Part shown: piece by piece, positions 48,466-57,603 of the stretch
How positions within the stretch are numbered: the stretch's first letter is position 1
Layout of the letters: each line of letters begins with the position of its first letter
Origin: Phycisphaerales bacterium
Lineage (GTDB): Bacteria; Planctomycetota; Phycisphaerae; Phycisphaerales; UBA1924
Assembly: GCA_029260495.1 (NCBI GenBank)
Contig: JAJDDD010000006.1
Span: 124,001 to 188,000, forward strand
Direction of reading: 5' to 3'
DNA length: 64,000 nucleotides
Made by a program: the position numbers and the translations under genes
Notes under the pieces: generated by a model
What the model was told of the DNA's origin: nothing
What the model saw: only the letters and a program-made list of their open reading frames with translations
Database searches by the model: none

Positions 48466-49149
48466 ATGGTGGATCACAGAGCAAGAAAGGAGTTGGTCGG
48501 GGCGATTGGGAATTTTCTCTCTGGCGCCACCACCGCCTTTGCGTTTGACGATCGACTATGCACGATCGACGGCGGCTCAAACGATCGGACAGTTCATTAC
48601 ATCGCCCGTGAGCTGTGGTCTTACTACGACGATCTGATCGATCATCACGCCGCGCTCTCCCGCGAGGATTGGGACTGCGTCCAGCGCCTGCTGCTCGTAT
48701 TGCAATCAAATGCTGATATTCATCTTGAGCGGCGATTCGCATGGACGCAGCGGCAGATAGTCGCCTTGGCTGTGATGTTTGTTTGCGCGATCATCGCGTT
48801 CTCGCTTGGAGTGGACTGGCGACTGCTCTTCATCACACTTCCGCTTGGCCTCGTCTCGTTGGGGCTTTGGGTTTGGCGGACGAGAGCGGAGTTGACTGAA
48901 GTCTCGAAGTTGTCTCGCCTGCAACCATTCTCATCAGTTTCCGAACTCCGCGCGGTTCATCGTTTGGCGCCTGAATTTCAGAAACAGCGTTATCCGGCCA
49001 TCATGGCGTCACGATTGATCCGGCTCCCGCTGGCATCGGCAGCTATGGCTCTTCCATTCATCGGGGTGTGGTTCGTCTTCTCACCAGTCGTGATCGCGTG
49101 TCAGGCTCTTCCGGAAGTGAAGCGCACGACGCGCGTCGCGCTGAAGTAG
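48466..49149 (+). CDS. two-to-four-span membrane protein, hypothetical
   Basis: 227 residues from the ATG at 48466; a GTG at 48439 is possible and neither has a good ribosome site. The N-terminal 100 residues are soluble (RELWSYYDDLIDHHAALSREDWDCVQRLLLVLQSN). They are followed by a hairpin of two membrane helices (IVALAVMFVCAIIAFSLGV; LFITLPLGLVSLGLWVW), a cytoplasmic segment, and a third hydrophobic helix (ASAAMALPFIGVWFVFSPVV). No family is recognised. It converges on the gene at 49166. Confidence 0.6.
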   Translation: MVDHRARKELVGAIGNFLSGATTAFAFDDRLCTIDGGSNDRTVHYIARELWSYYDDLIDHHAALSREDWDCVQRLLLVLQSNADIHLERRFAWTQRQIVALAVMFVCAIIAFSLGVDWRLLFITLPLGLVSLGLWVWRTRAELTEVSKLSRLQPFSSVSELRAVHRLAPEFQKQRYPAIMASRLIRLPLASAAMALPFIGVWFVFSPVVIACQALPEVKRTTRVALK

Positions 49150-49165
49150 CAGTTGATGGCGACAT

Positions 49166-50146
49166 TCATTTGTGAGCCTTTTCCTGGCTTTGCGCTTCAT
49201 AAATTGGCGGCGCCGGTGTTCCTTCATAGTTCCAGAGTCGCCACAGCCGGATGAAGCCTCGATCACTCGTGCGGGGAAACTGCATCTCTTCGATTCCATC
49301 AGCGAAATGAAACTGCGTCATCAGTCCAAAGACCGAGTCGTACACCACCATCACGCTCTCTGCCGCTGAAAACTCGCGCACAAATCCGAAACGACGTTTT
49401 GCAAACCGTCCCGGTGCGATGAGATGCTGACGCCGCACATGAGCCTGACCAATGGCCGACCAAACGAGGTATCCAATTGGCGGCCCGACGGTGAGGCCGA
49501 TGCCGATGAGCTTCATGGTGTTCCCAATGCTGCTGGCTCCAAGTGAAGTCGTGAAATTGCTATACAACAACATGACGCCCATTGCAGTCGCCGGCATGGT
49601 GAAGAGCGCGACTACGATTGCTCGCGGCCACCCCGTCGCCCCTGCCGGCTCGGCCTCGACAAACTCAGTTTCCGGTGCGATCAACGACAAATGCTCACTC
49701 AGTTTCAATCCCACAACGACAGTTCTGACGTCTTCCATTTCAAGCCGGCGGAGTTCTCTGCGCCAAAGTTCAAGATCAAAGCGCCGCGAACGACCGCCAG
49801 AAAAAATTCCGCCAGCCGCCATGTAAAGTGTCTTTGCTCGCGATTTTCGCTCTTCCATTGAACGCGAACTGGCGCCATCAAAGCTCGTGACTTCCTCGCG
49901 GGCGTTCTTTTGAAGCTTGTCTATTTGACGCCATCGTTGCAATAGCAACAAACACGGGAGCACAATCGCGGCGACGCCCAGCCACATGCTGTGCACAGAG
50001 CCTTTTTGAGCTATGAACCCGGCTAGGCTGGCGATGGCAATAAAAAGAACATAGGCAAGCAGAAAGAGTCGTCCGGTCCCCGCAACCCCCGCCTCTTCGC
50101 GCGACACCATCAGCACACGGCTCCTCCAGCCGCCGCCTGCTTCCAT
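49166..50146 (-). CDS. multi-span membrane protein, hypothetical
   Basis: 326 residues from the ATG at 50146; a GTG seven codons earlier is possible. Two helices lie near the N-terminus (FLLAYVLFIAIASLAGFIA; GVAAIVLPCLLLLQ), then a basic Arg-rich soluble segment (about 70-140), and two more helices (AIVVALFTMPATAMGVMLLY; LIGIGLTVGPPIGYLVWSAI). The soluble C-terminal domain has SAAESVMVVYDSVFGLMTQF. No family is recognised. It starts 30 nt after the gdhA stop on the same strand. Confidence 0.6.
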   Translation of the reverse strand: MEAGGGWRSRVLMVSREEAGVAGTGRLFLLAYVLFIAIASLAGFIAQKGSVHSMWLGVAAIVLPCLLLLQRWRQIDKLQKNAREEVTSFDGASSRSMEERKSRAKTLYMAAGGIFSGGRSRRFDLELWRRELRRLEMEDVRTVVVGLKLSEHLSLIAPETEFVEAEPAGATGWPRAIVVALFTMPATAMGVMLLYSNFTTSLGASSIGNTMKLIGIGLTVGPPIGYLVWSAIGQAHVRRQHLIAPGRFAKRRFGFVREFSAAESVMVVYDSVFGLMTQFHFADGIEEMQFPRTSDRGFIRLWRLWNYEGTPAPPIYEAQSQEKAHK

Positions 50147-50176
50147 CGCGCTTTCTTCTTGAATCACAATCTCGCC

Positions 50177-51580
50177 TTATGGGAAAATCCCGCGCATCGC
50201 GTAGACCTTCGAGATCTGGTCCAGCGACGCGATGTACGCCGCGGTCCGCATGTCAACCTCATACCGATGCTTCGCAAGTTGTGTTCGCCTCGCCGCCAGG
50301 ACCATGTGCTTGTTGAGCGTCGAGTCCACACGTTCGATATCCCACGAGACATTCTGCTTGTTCTGCACCCATTCCAGGTAGCTCACGGTCACGCCGCCGG
50401 CGTTGCAAAGAATCGCGGGCAGAATCTCAACGCCGTTCTTGATGAGCACGCGCTCGCCCGTCGGCGTCGTCGGCGCGTTGGCGCCCTCAGCGTAATACTT
50501 GCAATCAATCCAGCCCGCCCGCTCCTGATCAATCATCTGCTCCAGCGCCGCGGGAATGAACAGATCAACCTTTGTTTTGTAGAACTCCTCCTCGGAGATC
50601 GCCTCCGCCCCTGCCTGCGTGTGGGCGCCCGTCTTCGTATGCCCAGCCGCCGTCGAGCCAAACCCCGCGACGCCTCCCGTCTCAACGCAGTGCTCGGCGA
50701 GCAACTCCGCATCCATCCCCTTGTCGTTGAAGATCGCTCCAGTGTGATCCATCGTCGCGACCAGCTTCGCCCCGCGCTCGCACATCAGCCTCGCCGCCCA
50801 TGAACCCACATTGCCATACCCCAGCGTCGAGAAACGCAGCCCCTCCAAAGGCAGCCCCTCTGCTGGCAAAATCTCCGCCACAACGTCGACCAAACCCTGC
50901 CCGGTCGCCTTCTCCCGCCCGACAGACCCGCCCATTTCAATTGGCTTGCCCGTCACCACGCGCACCGAATCATGCCGATCCTTGATCCCCGCGATGTTCT
51001 GATAGGTGTCGGCGAACCACGCCATCACCTGCGCATTGGTGCCAACGTCAGGCGCCGGAATGTCATGATCAGGCCCGATGTGGGCCGCGATCGCAGCTAC
51101 AAACCGCCGCGTCACGCGCATCAGCTCATCGCCCGCGAGCACACGCGGATCAATTTTTACGCCGCCCTTGCCTCCGCCAAAGGGCACGCGCACCAGCGAG
51201 CACTTCATCGTCATCAGCGCCGCCAGCGCCTTCACATCATCAAGTGTCACATCAGGGTGATACCGAATCCCGCCCTTGTATGGCCCGAGCGCATTGTTGT
51301 GCTGAACCCGATACCCCTTGCAGAGTGTGTATGAACCATCGTTCATCCGCACCGGGAAATGCACCATGATCTCATTCTTCGGCTGCGCAAGAATAATTTG
51401 CAGATGGTGCGGCACCTCCAGAATCTCGGCAGCGGAGAGCACCGCATCGATCGTCTGCAGGTACAGGTTGTTCGGATCATGCGCCATCCCGAGCTCGTCA
51501 AACACATGTCCAGCGCGAAATGCTGTTTCAGCGACAGTCTCGGGCGCATCTGTCGGCGCCGTAATAGTGGCCTTGGCCAT
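50177..51580 (-). CDS. gdhA: Glu/Leu/Phe/Val-family dehydrogenase (glutamate dehydrogenase)
   Basis: 467 residues. The substrate domain has GYRVQHNNALGPYKGGIRYH, MTMKCSLVRVPFGGGKGGV (the conserved Lys residues) and PAPDVGTNAQVMAWFADTY. The dinucleotide domain has ATGQGLVDVV, LGYGNVGSWAA and AEGANAPTTPTGERVL. It interconverts glutamate with 2-oxoglutarate and ammonia. About 40 residues of insertion (residues about 300-345) make it longer than the 420-residue hexameric enzymes. Coenzyme preference cannot be read here. It is divergent from the REC-like gene. Confidence 0.92.
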   Translation of the reverse strand: MAKATITAPTDAPETVAETAFRAGHVFDELGMAHDPNNLYLQTIDAVLSAAEILEVPHHLQIILAQPKNEIMVHFPVRMNDGSYTLCKGYRVQHNNALGPYKGGIRYHPDVTLDDVKALAALMTMKCSLVRVPFGGGKGGVKIDPRVLAGDELMRVTRRFVAAIAAHIGPDHDIPAPDVGTNAQVMAWFADTYQNIAGIKDRHDSVRVVTGKPIEMGGSVGREKATGQGLVDVVAEILPAEGLPLEGLRFSTLGYGNVGSWAARLMCERGAKLVATMDHTGAIFNDKGMDAELLAEHCVETGGVAGFGSTAAGHTKTGAHTQAGAEAISEEEFYKTKVDLFIPAALEQMIDQERAGWIDCKYYAEGANAPTTPTGERVLIKNGVEILPAILCNAGGVTVSYLEWVQNKQNVSWDIERVDSTLNKHMVLAARRTQLAKHRYEVDMRTAAYIASLDQISKVYAMRGIFP

Positions 51581-51726
51581 AAGTCTCTACTCCGCCCGCG
51601 TCCTTTGTGTTAGGATCGCTTCAGCGAAAAAAAGGTGTACACCGGCTTCAAGGCCAGCAGGGACGAGAACGCTCTGCCGATGGCCAGAACGCGAAACGAC
51701 ACAAACCTCAAAGAGGTGGATCGGCG

Positions 51727-52137
51727 ATGATAGTCTACTTTTCTAGTGATCTCATCTGGGCCTCCCGCATTAAATCCACCGCCGACGCGCTCTCCCTCTC
51801 CTGCCGGCCCGTCCGCACCCCCGACATGCTCCTCGCACGCCTCGCGGACGCTCCGGAAGCCGATCCGGTCAGCTCGCTCATCGTCGATCTCAGCGCCGAG
51901 GAAGCCTGCTTCGAACTCATCCGCTTCGCCAGATCGAATGAAAGCGCCGCGCCGCTTCCGGGCTCCCCTGTCCGACCCAAACTCCGCATCCTCGCATTCG
52001 GCCCTCATGTCGCCAAAGACCTCTTCCAGGCTGCCCGCGACGCCGGCGCCGACGATGTCCTCCCCAACGGCGCCTTCGCACAGTCTCTCCCCGACATCCT
52101 CACACAACTCGCCGCCCGTCAAATCTCCACCCCCTGA
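51727..52137 (+). CDS. degenerate response-regulator-receiver-like protein
   Basis: 136 residues from the ATG at 51727; GAGGTGG lies about 10 nt upstream. The alternation of strands and helices is CheY-like: IVYFSSDLIWASRIKS, then SSLIVDLSAEEA (the Asp at the phosphorylation position), LRILAFGPHVAKDLFQAARD and AGADDVLPNGAF. The acidic pair near the N-terminus and the Thr/Lys switch residues are not conserved, so phosphorylation is doubtful. The TrkA-type gene follows 66 nt later. Confidence 0.6.
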   Translation: MIVYFSSDLIWASRIKSTADALSLSCRPVRTPDMLLARLADAPEADPVSSLIVDLSAEEACFELIRFARSNESAAPLPGSPVRPKLRILAFGPHVAKDLFQAARDAGADDVLPNGAFAQSLPDILTQLAARQISTP

Positions 52138-52203
52138 CCGGGCCCTCACAAACTCCTCCCATTTCCACGCGCGCCCCCGCCCTTCCTGTTAGCCTTTGCC
52201 GCC

Positions 52204-52887
52204 ATGGATCGCTTTGCAATCATCGGTCTCGGAAGGTTTGGCTCGCGCCTCGCCGCCTCGCTCTCATCCTCGGGCGCCGAGGTCATCGCCATCGATATCA
52301 ACCGCACCGTCGTTGAGGAGCTCCGCGACCGCGTCACACTCGCCATCGCGATGGACGCCACCGACGAGCAGGCCCTCAAGCTCCAGGGTGTCGATCAGGT
52401 TGATTGCGCCGTTGTCGGCATGGGGCAGAACTTCGAAGCCAACGCCCTCACAACCGCTCTTCTCAAGAATCTGCGCGTCAAGCGCGTTATCGCCCGCTCG
52501 CGTTCCGCCATGCAGGCCCGCATCCTCGCCCGCATCGGCGCCGACGGCGTCGTCAGCCCTGAAGATGAAGCAGCAGATCGCTGGGCCCACCGCCTGCTCG
52601 CTCCATACATCATTGAGCACACCGAAATCGGCTCGGGCTACGCGCTGGTGCAAATCCCAACGCCTGAAGTCTGGGCGGGCAAGCATCTTGCCGACCTTGA
52701 CCTCCGCGCCAAGCACAACGTCACCATCGTCGCCATCAAACGCCGAGTCGCCACCGACACCTCTGCCGGCGCCGAGTCCTACGACGACTATGTCCTGGAC
52801 ATGCCCCAGCCCTCCAGCCGCCTCAATCCGGAAGACACACTCGTCATCGCGGGCTTCGACGACGACATTAAAAAACTCCCCCGGTAG
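52204..52887 (+). CDS. TrkA/KtrA-type potassium-transport regulator (RCK protein)
   Basis: 227 residues. The RCK-N Rossmann domain has FAIIGLGRFGSRLAASLSSS, VIAIDINRTVVEEL and DCAVVGMGQNFEANALTTAL. An RCK-C domain runs from about residue 140 (GYALVQIPTPEVWAGKHLADLDLR, DTLVIAG). The length matches single-copy KtrA-type proteins, which gate KtrB/TrkH channels by binding nucleotides. No channel subunit is in the window. TTAGCCT ends 8 nt before the ATG and there is no Shine-Dalgarno, so the mRNA may be leaderless. The SDR gene follows after 3 nt. Confidence 0.9.
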   Translation: MDRFAIIGLGRFGSRLAASLSSSGAEVIAIDINRTVVEELRDRVTLAIAMDATDEQALKLQGVDQVDCAVVGMGQNFEANALTTALLKNLRVKRVIARSRSAMQARILARIGADGVVSPEDEAADRWAHRLLAPYIIEHTEIGSGYALVQIPTPEVWAGKHLADLDLRAKHNVTIVAIKRRVATDTSAGAESYDDYVLDMPQPSSRLNPEDTLVIAGFDDDIKKLPR

Positions 52888-52890
52888 CCA

Positions 52891-53667
52891 ATGAGTAGAA
52901 CACTCGCCAACAGAGCCGCCGTCATCACTGGCGCCAGCGCCGGCATCGGCCGCGCCATCGCTCTTGATCTCGCCGTGAGTGGCGCCAACGTCGTCATCAA
53001 CGCCCGCCGCAAAGATCGCCTCGAAGAACTCGCGCGCGAAATCGAGCCCCTCGGAGCCCGCGCCGCCATCGTCGCGGGCGATGCCGCCTCTCCCGATGTC
53101 ATCACTCAAATGCTAGACGCCGCCCCCGAACACTTCGGCGCCGAAGCGGACATCGTCGTCGCCAACGCCGGGCGCGGCCTCGCCGGCTCGACGCTCACGT
53201 CCGATGACGACCAATGGGAAGAAATGCTCCGCGTCAATGTGCTCGCCTGCGCCCGCCTCATGCGCGCCGCCGCCAAACGCATGCTCGAGCAATGCCCGGA
53301 AGACAAACCCCTCGCCAAACCCCGCGATCTTGTCGTTCTCGGCTCAAACGTCGGACGCCACATCTCCCCCTTCAGCTCCATGTACGGCTCAACCAAATTC
53401 GCCGTCAACTCCCTCGCCGAGGCGACCCGTCGCGAACTCGCACCGCGCGGCGTCCGCGTCTCTCTCATCGAGCCCGGCATCGTGAAGTCAGAGTTCCAGG
53501 AAGTCGCCGGCTACGACGATGAGTGGACCGCCAGCTTCATGCAAAAGTTCGGCCCCGTCCTCGAACCCGAAGATGTCGCCCGTCTCGTCACTTTCATCAT
53601 CTCCCAGCCTGCCCACGTCCACATCAATAACGCCCTCATCCGTCCCACACGCCAGGACTACCCCTGA
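52891..53667 (+). CDS. short-chain dehydrogenase/reductase
   Basis: 258 residues, a classical SDR: the cofactor loop TGASAGIGRAIAL, ADIVVANAGRG, the catalytic Ser region VVLGSNVGRHISPFSS, YGSTKFAVNSL (Y-x-x-x-K) and IEPGIVKSEF. The ARRKDR segment after beta-2 suggests NADP(H). The substrate is unknown. It begins 3 nt after the TrkA-type gene and is surely co-transcribed with it, but no functional link is evident. Confidence 0.9.
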   Translation: MSRTLANRAAVITGASAGIGRAIALDLAVSGANVVINARRKDRLEELAREIEPLGARAAIVAGDAASPDVITQMLDAAPEHFGAEADIVVANAGRGLAGSTLTSDDDQWEEMLRVNVLACARLMRAAAKRMLEQCPEDKPLAKPRDLVVLGSNVGRHISPFSSMYGSTKFAVNSLAEATRRELAPRGVRVSLIEPGIVKSEFQEVAGYDDEWTASFMQKFGPVLEPEDVARLVTFIISQPAHVHINNALIRPTRQDYP

Positions 53668-53711
53668 TCCGTGCTCATGGCCTTCAAGTGCGGGTTCTCC
53701 ACCCCCAAAAC

Positions 53712-53739
53712 TTGAGCCTGCCGCACAATCCGCTACACT
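53712..53739 (+). promoter_or_regulatory. candidate promoter of rpmB
   Basis: TTGAGC (53712-53717), a 16-nt spacer, then TACACT (53734-53739) within GCTACACT. The start of transcription would fall near 53746, leaving a leader of about 60 nt before rpmB. Confidence 0.4.
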
Positions 53740-53808
53740 TCCCGGCTCGCGCCAGCCCGCCTTTGAGTTGGCCCAGTCATATGTCCGCCCTCCGTCAGGA
53801 GCCTTCCA

Positions 53809-54105
53809 ATGCCCCGCGTCTGCTATTTCACCGGCAAGAAAACTTCCTTCGGCAACACCTGCACCTACCGCGGGCAGAAGATCTCCAAGGGCGGCTTCGG
53901 CCTCAAGCCCACAGGCATCACCAAGCGCGCCTTCAGGCCCAACATCCAGACCGTCAACGCGGTCGTCGAAGAAAATGGCGTCCAGCGCACCAAGCGCATC
54001 AAGGTCTCCACCAAAGCGATCCGCTCCGGGCTTGTCATCAAGCCCCTCAAGCGCAAGTACGGCTACACACGCGAGCAAAAGCTCGCCCAAGCCCAGCAAG
54101 ACTGA
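53809..54105 (+). CDS. rpmB: 50S ribosomal protein L28
   Basis: 98 residues. MPRVCYFTGKKTSFGN at the start, RPNIQTVNAVVEENG and QRTKRIKVSTKAIRSGLV are typical of L28, and the basic C-terminus is slightly longer than usual. The first residues hold only one Cys, so this is a zinc-free variant. AGGAG lies about 9 nt before the ATG. It is not linked to rpmG here. Confidence 0.94.
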   Translation: MPRVCYFTGKKTSFGNTCTYRGQKISKGGFGLKPTGITKRAFRPNIQTVNAVVEENGVQRTKRIKVSTKAIRSGLVIKPLKRKYGYTREQKLAQAQQD

Positions 54106-54235
54106 TCCGCTCGTTCCAGCCGCAGTCCCGTTCAATCTGCTTCCACTGATCGGCGCCGCATTGCCACCCGCGATCTGTCTCCGTGCGCTCGTCCTTCCTC
54201 CGCTACATTGCTCCCCTTGAGAAGGAGCACCCCTC

Positions 54236-55798
54236 ATGCCGCTTGAACTCCACAACACGCTCACCAACACAACCGAGCCCTTCTGTCCGGCTGACCCCGC
54301 TCATGTCACCTTCTACACCTGCGGCCCCACCGTCTACGACTACGCCCACATCGGAAACTTCCGCGCCTTCCTCCTCGCCGATGTCCTTCGCCGATGGATC
54401 GAATCCCCTCTCTGCGTAGTCACTAAATCTGATGGCGGCGCTCATCAAGGCCCGCGCACCGTCACCCATGTCATGAACATCACCGATGTCGGCCATATGA
54501 CCGACGACCAGGCCGCCGACGGCGCCGGCCAGGACAAAATGGAAGCCGCCGCCCAGCGCCTCCTCGAAGACAAGAAATCAGGCAAACTCCCGCCCAACGT
54601 CGCGTTTGATCCCGGCGATCCCTACGCCATCGCCAACTTCTACGCCGACGCCTTCCTCGAAGACGCCCGCGCGCTCGGCGTCAAAGTCTGCGCTGAAGTT
54701 CAGCACGACCCCTCCCTCATGCCCCGCCCCACGCGCGAAATCAAAGCCATCCTCCAGACCGTCATCAAACTCCTCAAACAAAACAACGCCTATATCGCCG
54801 CCGACAACGTCGTCTACTTCAACACCCAGTCCTTCCCCGACTATGGCGAACTCTCAGGCAACACACTCGACGCCATCCGCTCCGGCGCCGGCGGGCGCGT
54901 CTCTCAAACTGCACAGGCTGTCAAAAAACACCCCGCCGACTTCATGCTCTGGAAGCCCGACCCCAACCACCTCATGCGCTGGGATCCCATAAAAATCCTC
55001 AGCGATCCAAACTGCCCCCTCGAAGAAGGCTATCCCGGCTGGCATCTCGAATGCTCCGTCATGGCGCAGAACAAACTCGGGTCCGTCATCGATCTTCACT
55101 CCGGCGGCGAAGACAACATATTCCCACATCACGAATGTGAGATCGCTCAAAGCCGCTGCGCCACCGGCGAAGATCGCTTCGCCCGATGTTGGTTCCATGT
55201 CCGTCATCTCTTCGTCGAAGGCGAAAAGATGTCAAAGAGCAAAGGCAACTTCTACACCATCCGCCAGCTCAACGAAAAAGGCTTCGACTCCGCGGCCATC
55301 CGCCTTGAACTTATCAAGACTCACTACCGCCTCAACGCCAACTTTACCGAGCAGGGTCTGAAAGACTCCGCCCGCATGATCGAACGCTGGCGCCGATTCC
55401 TGAGGAGCGCTGAATCATCCCCTGAAAAGGGCGCGCGCAATGAAGACGTCGCCAGCGCCTTCGCCTCGTCCCTGCATGATGACCTCAACCTCGCCGGCGC
55501 CATCGGCGTCATCAACGCATGGATCAACCGCGCCGATTCACCCACCCGCGCCGACGCGATCCTCCTCAAGGACTTCGACCAAACACTCAGCGTCCTCGCC
55601 CTCGCGCCCCGACTCGCTCCAGCGACCGACGATCCCCAGGCCGATTACATCAACCAACTCGTCGCCGCCCGCCAGGAGGCTCGCGCGTCAAAGAACTGGG
55701 ACGAAGCCGACCGCATCCGCAAAGAGCTCACCGAGCTCAACGTTGAAGTCACCGACACCCCCGACGGCCCCACCTGGACGCGCAAAGCAAAGCTCTAA
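54236..55798 (+). CDS. cysS: cysteinyl-tRNA synthetase
   Basis: 520 residues, somewhat longer than E. coli CysRS. The HIGH-type motif lies in YTCGPTVYDYAHIGNFRAF, zinc ligands are expected in CGPTV, GWHLECSVM and HHECEIAQS, and the KMSKS motif is KMSKSKGNFY. An insert with ADGAGQDKMEAAAQRLLEDK follows the first strand region. It charges tRNA-Cys. AAGGAG lies 9 nt upstream. It converges on recX with a 5-nt gap. Confidence 0.96.
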   Translation: MPLELHNTLTNTTEPFCPADPAHVTFYTCGPTVYDYAHIGNFRAFLLADVLRRWIESPLCVVTKSDGGAHQGPRTVTHVMNITDVGHMTDDQAADGAGQDKMEAAAQRLLEDKKSGKLPPNVAFDPGDPYAIANFYADAFLEDARALGVKVCAEVQHDPSLMPRPTREIKAILQTVIKLLKQNNAYIAADNVVYFNTQSFPDYGELSGNTLDAIRSGAGGRVSQTAQAVKKHPADFMLWKPDPNHLMRWDPIKILSDPNCPLEEGYPGWHLECSVMAQNKLGSVIDLHSGGEDNIFPHHECEIAQSRCATGEDRFARCWFHVRHLFVEGEKMSKSKGNFYTIRQLNEKGFDSAAIRLELIKTHYRLNANFTEQGLKDSARMIERWRRFLRSAESSPEKGARNEDVASAFASSLHDDLNLAGAIGVINAWINRADSPTRADAILLKDFDQTLSVLALAPRLAPATDDPQADYINQLVAARQEARASKNWDEADRIRKELTELNVEVTDTPDGPTWTRKAKL

Positions 55799-55803
55799 TC
55801 CCT

Positions 55804-56298
55804 CTACTCCCTATCTTCTCCGCGCAGCGCCGCCTCCACGGCGCGCCGGCACACATCCCCCTCAAACCCCCTCCGCGCCACCGCCCCAGCCAGCCTCCGG
55901 CGCACGACAACCGCGTCAAGCGTCCCCGGCAGCGCCGCCAGCCTTCGACGCGCCACACCAATGGCATCTTCAAGATCATCCCGCTCCGACAGCGCCTCAT
56001 CCAAAACGCGCTCCCGAATCTCCGCTGAAACTCCCTTGGCGCGCAGCTTCGCATCCAGGAGCCTCCGCCCCGCAGGCTTGCTTCGCAGCGCGTCGCGCAC
56101 CAGCGCTTCCGCGTAATCGCCATCATCAATCGCGCCGATCCGCTCCATGTCCTGCGCCACACCCTCCGCAACTTCGCGCTCATATCCCTTTTTAAGTAGT
56201 CGCTGCACCAGCCCCGCCCGCGTTGTCGACGCCCGCGACAAACCCTTGAGCGCTGATTCTCGCGCCCGACTCCGCTCCATGTCATACGGGCCGCTCAC
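55804..56298 (-). CDS. recX: regulatory protein RecX
   Basis: 164 residues from a GTG at 56298 that overlaps the nth stop (GTGA). Helical RecX repeats are visible: ALKGLSRASTTRAGLVQRLLKKG, VAQDMERIGAIDDGDYAEALVRD and LRAKGVSAEIRERVLDE. RecX limits RecA filament growth. It is not next to recA here but at the end of an overlapping chain moaE-DUF4149-nth-recX. Confidence 0.87.
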   Translation of the reverse strand: MSGPYDMERSRARESALKGLSRASTTRAGLVQRLLKKGYEREVAEGVAQDMERIGAIDDGDYAEALVRDALRSKPAGRRLLDAKLRAKGVSAEIRERVLDEALSERDDLEDAIGVARRRLAALPGTLDAVVVRRRLAGAVARRGFEGDVCRRAVEAALRGEDRE

Positions 56299-57029
56299 GC
56301 CTGCCCCTCGCGCATCAGCTTCGCATTCGCGCAGTGCCGCTGGCAAATTGCATTATCCGCGCACAGCGCCCCCCGCGCCTTACACACCTGCCGCCCGTGC
56401 CAGATAATCATGTGGCTCAACTCACACCACGAATCCCGCGGAAAAAGCGCCATCAGCGAGCGCTCCACCATCGTCACTGTCGCATCATCCTCCGCCAGTC
56501 CAAACCGCTTGCTGATGCGCTCAATATGTGTGTCCACCACAAACCCGTCATTAATCCCAAACGCATTCCCCAGGACAACATTCGCCGTCTTCCGCGCCAC
56601 GCCGTGCAGCTTCAATAGCTCTTTCATGTTCTGGGGAACCTTCCCATCATGTTTCATTACAACATCCGTCATCGCGCTGTGAATCGCCTTTGACTTATTC
56701 CGAAAAAACCCCAGCGTCTTCACATAAGGCTCAATCTCCTTCGGCGTTGAAGCTGCATAATCCTGTGGCTTCGGAAATGTCTTGAACAACGCCACCGTCG
56801 CCTTGTTCACCGCGACATCCGTCGTCTGGGCGCTCAGAATTGTCGCCACCAAAAGCTCATGCGGCGTCTTATAGTTCAGCGCACAGTGCGCATCCGGATA
56901 CGCCTCGCGCAGCGCCTCCAAAATCCGTTTCGCGCGCCGCTTCTCATTGACATCAACCTCCGGCAGCGCAAAGGGCAAGTCCCGCAATCCCGCCGGATTC
57001 TCCGCCGTCAATACATCGCGCTCACTCAC
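56295..57029 (-). CDS. nth: endonuclease III (DNA glycosylase/AP lyase)
   Basis: 244 residues from a GTG at 57029 with GGAGG 7 nt upstream. HhH motif LLKLHGVARKTANVVL with the catalytic Lys, and VVDTHIERISKRF with the catalytic Asp. It excises oxidised pyrimidines and cuts the abasic site. The C-terminal Fe-S ligands read CKARGALCADNAICQRHC, spaced C-x6-C-x5-C-x3-C instead of the usual C-x6-C-x2-C-x5-C. The start overlaps the preceding gene by 8 nt, and the stop overlaps recX by 4 nt. Confidence 0.93.
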   Translation of the reverse strand: MSERDVLTAENPAGLRDLPFALPEVDVNEKRRAKRILEALREAYPDAHCALNYKTPHELLVATILSAQTTDVAVNKATVALFKTFPKPQDYAASTPKEIEPYVKTLGFFRNKSKAIHSAMTDVVMKHDGKVPQNMKELLKLHGVARKTANVVLGNAFGINDGFVVDTHIERISKRFGLAEDDATVTMVERSLMALFPRDSWCELSHMIIWHGRQVCKARGALCADNAICQRHCANAKLMREGQA

Positions 57030-57603
57030 TGCGATTCCTCCCAGCTCGCCCCGTCGTCTGCGCCGCATAGAGACCGACGGCAAACAACCCAAACACCAGC
57101 CCCGCGTGCAGCTTCAAGATCGCGCTCGCTCGGGGATGCCTCCCATCAAACGCTGCCTTGTGCTCCAGTGCCGCCTCCGTGTCGCCCGCCTTCGCCGCTT
57201 CCCAATAGCTCGCCAGCTCCGAGTTCATCGTTGGCGCCAACATGAACTGGTAATACGACATCGAAATAAGAATCACCAGCATCAGCCCCCACCGCGCAGC
57301 CGTCGCCCGTCGAAAAATGCTCAACCCGAAAATCATTGTTAAGAGCAGGAGTGTCACAAACGCAATCGTTGCGCCCCCAAGCTGCACAGCGTCGGAAACC
57401 AAGAACACCTTCGCCATCAGGATGCCCGCCGCGATCACACCGTGGTCGCCAGGCCCATTCGCAAACTCCGCTAGCGTCAGCCCCAGTGTGGGCAGCGTGG
57501 TAAATGCAATGCCCGCCGTCGCCCCCGTCATCACCACCGCGCCAAGCCACACCCCAAGCGCCATCAAATGCGCCATCTCACAAAGAACCCGGCCGCGCTT
57601 CAT
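57022..57603 (-). CDS. DUF4149-like four-helix membrane protein
   Basis: 193 residues from the ATG at 57603 (AGAAGGAAG just upstream), overlapping the moaE stop by 4 nt. Four helices: MAHLMALGVWLGAVVMTGAT, LGGATIAFVTLLLLTMIFGL, GLMLVILISMSYYQFML and AGLVFGLFAVGLYAAQ. The H-x-x-A-L-x-x-W-L-G-A start and LHAGLVFG end resemble DUF4149/CopD-like proteins. The function is unknown. Confidence 0.7.
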   Translation of the reverse strand: MKRGRVLCEMAHLMALGVWLGAVVMTGATAGIAFTTLPTLGLTLAEFANGPGDHGVIAAGILMAKVFLVSDAVQLGGATIAFVTLLLLTMIFGLSIFRRATAARWGLMLVILISMSYYQFMLAPTMNSELASYWEAAKAGDTEAALEHKAAFDGRHPRASAILKLHAGLVFGLFAVGLYAAQTTGRAGRNRSE

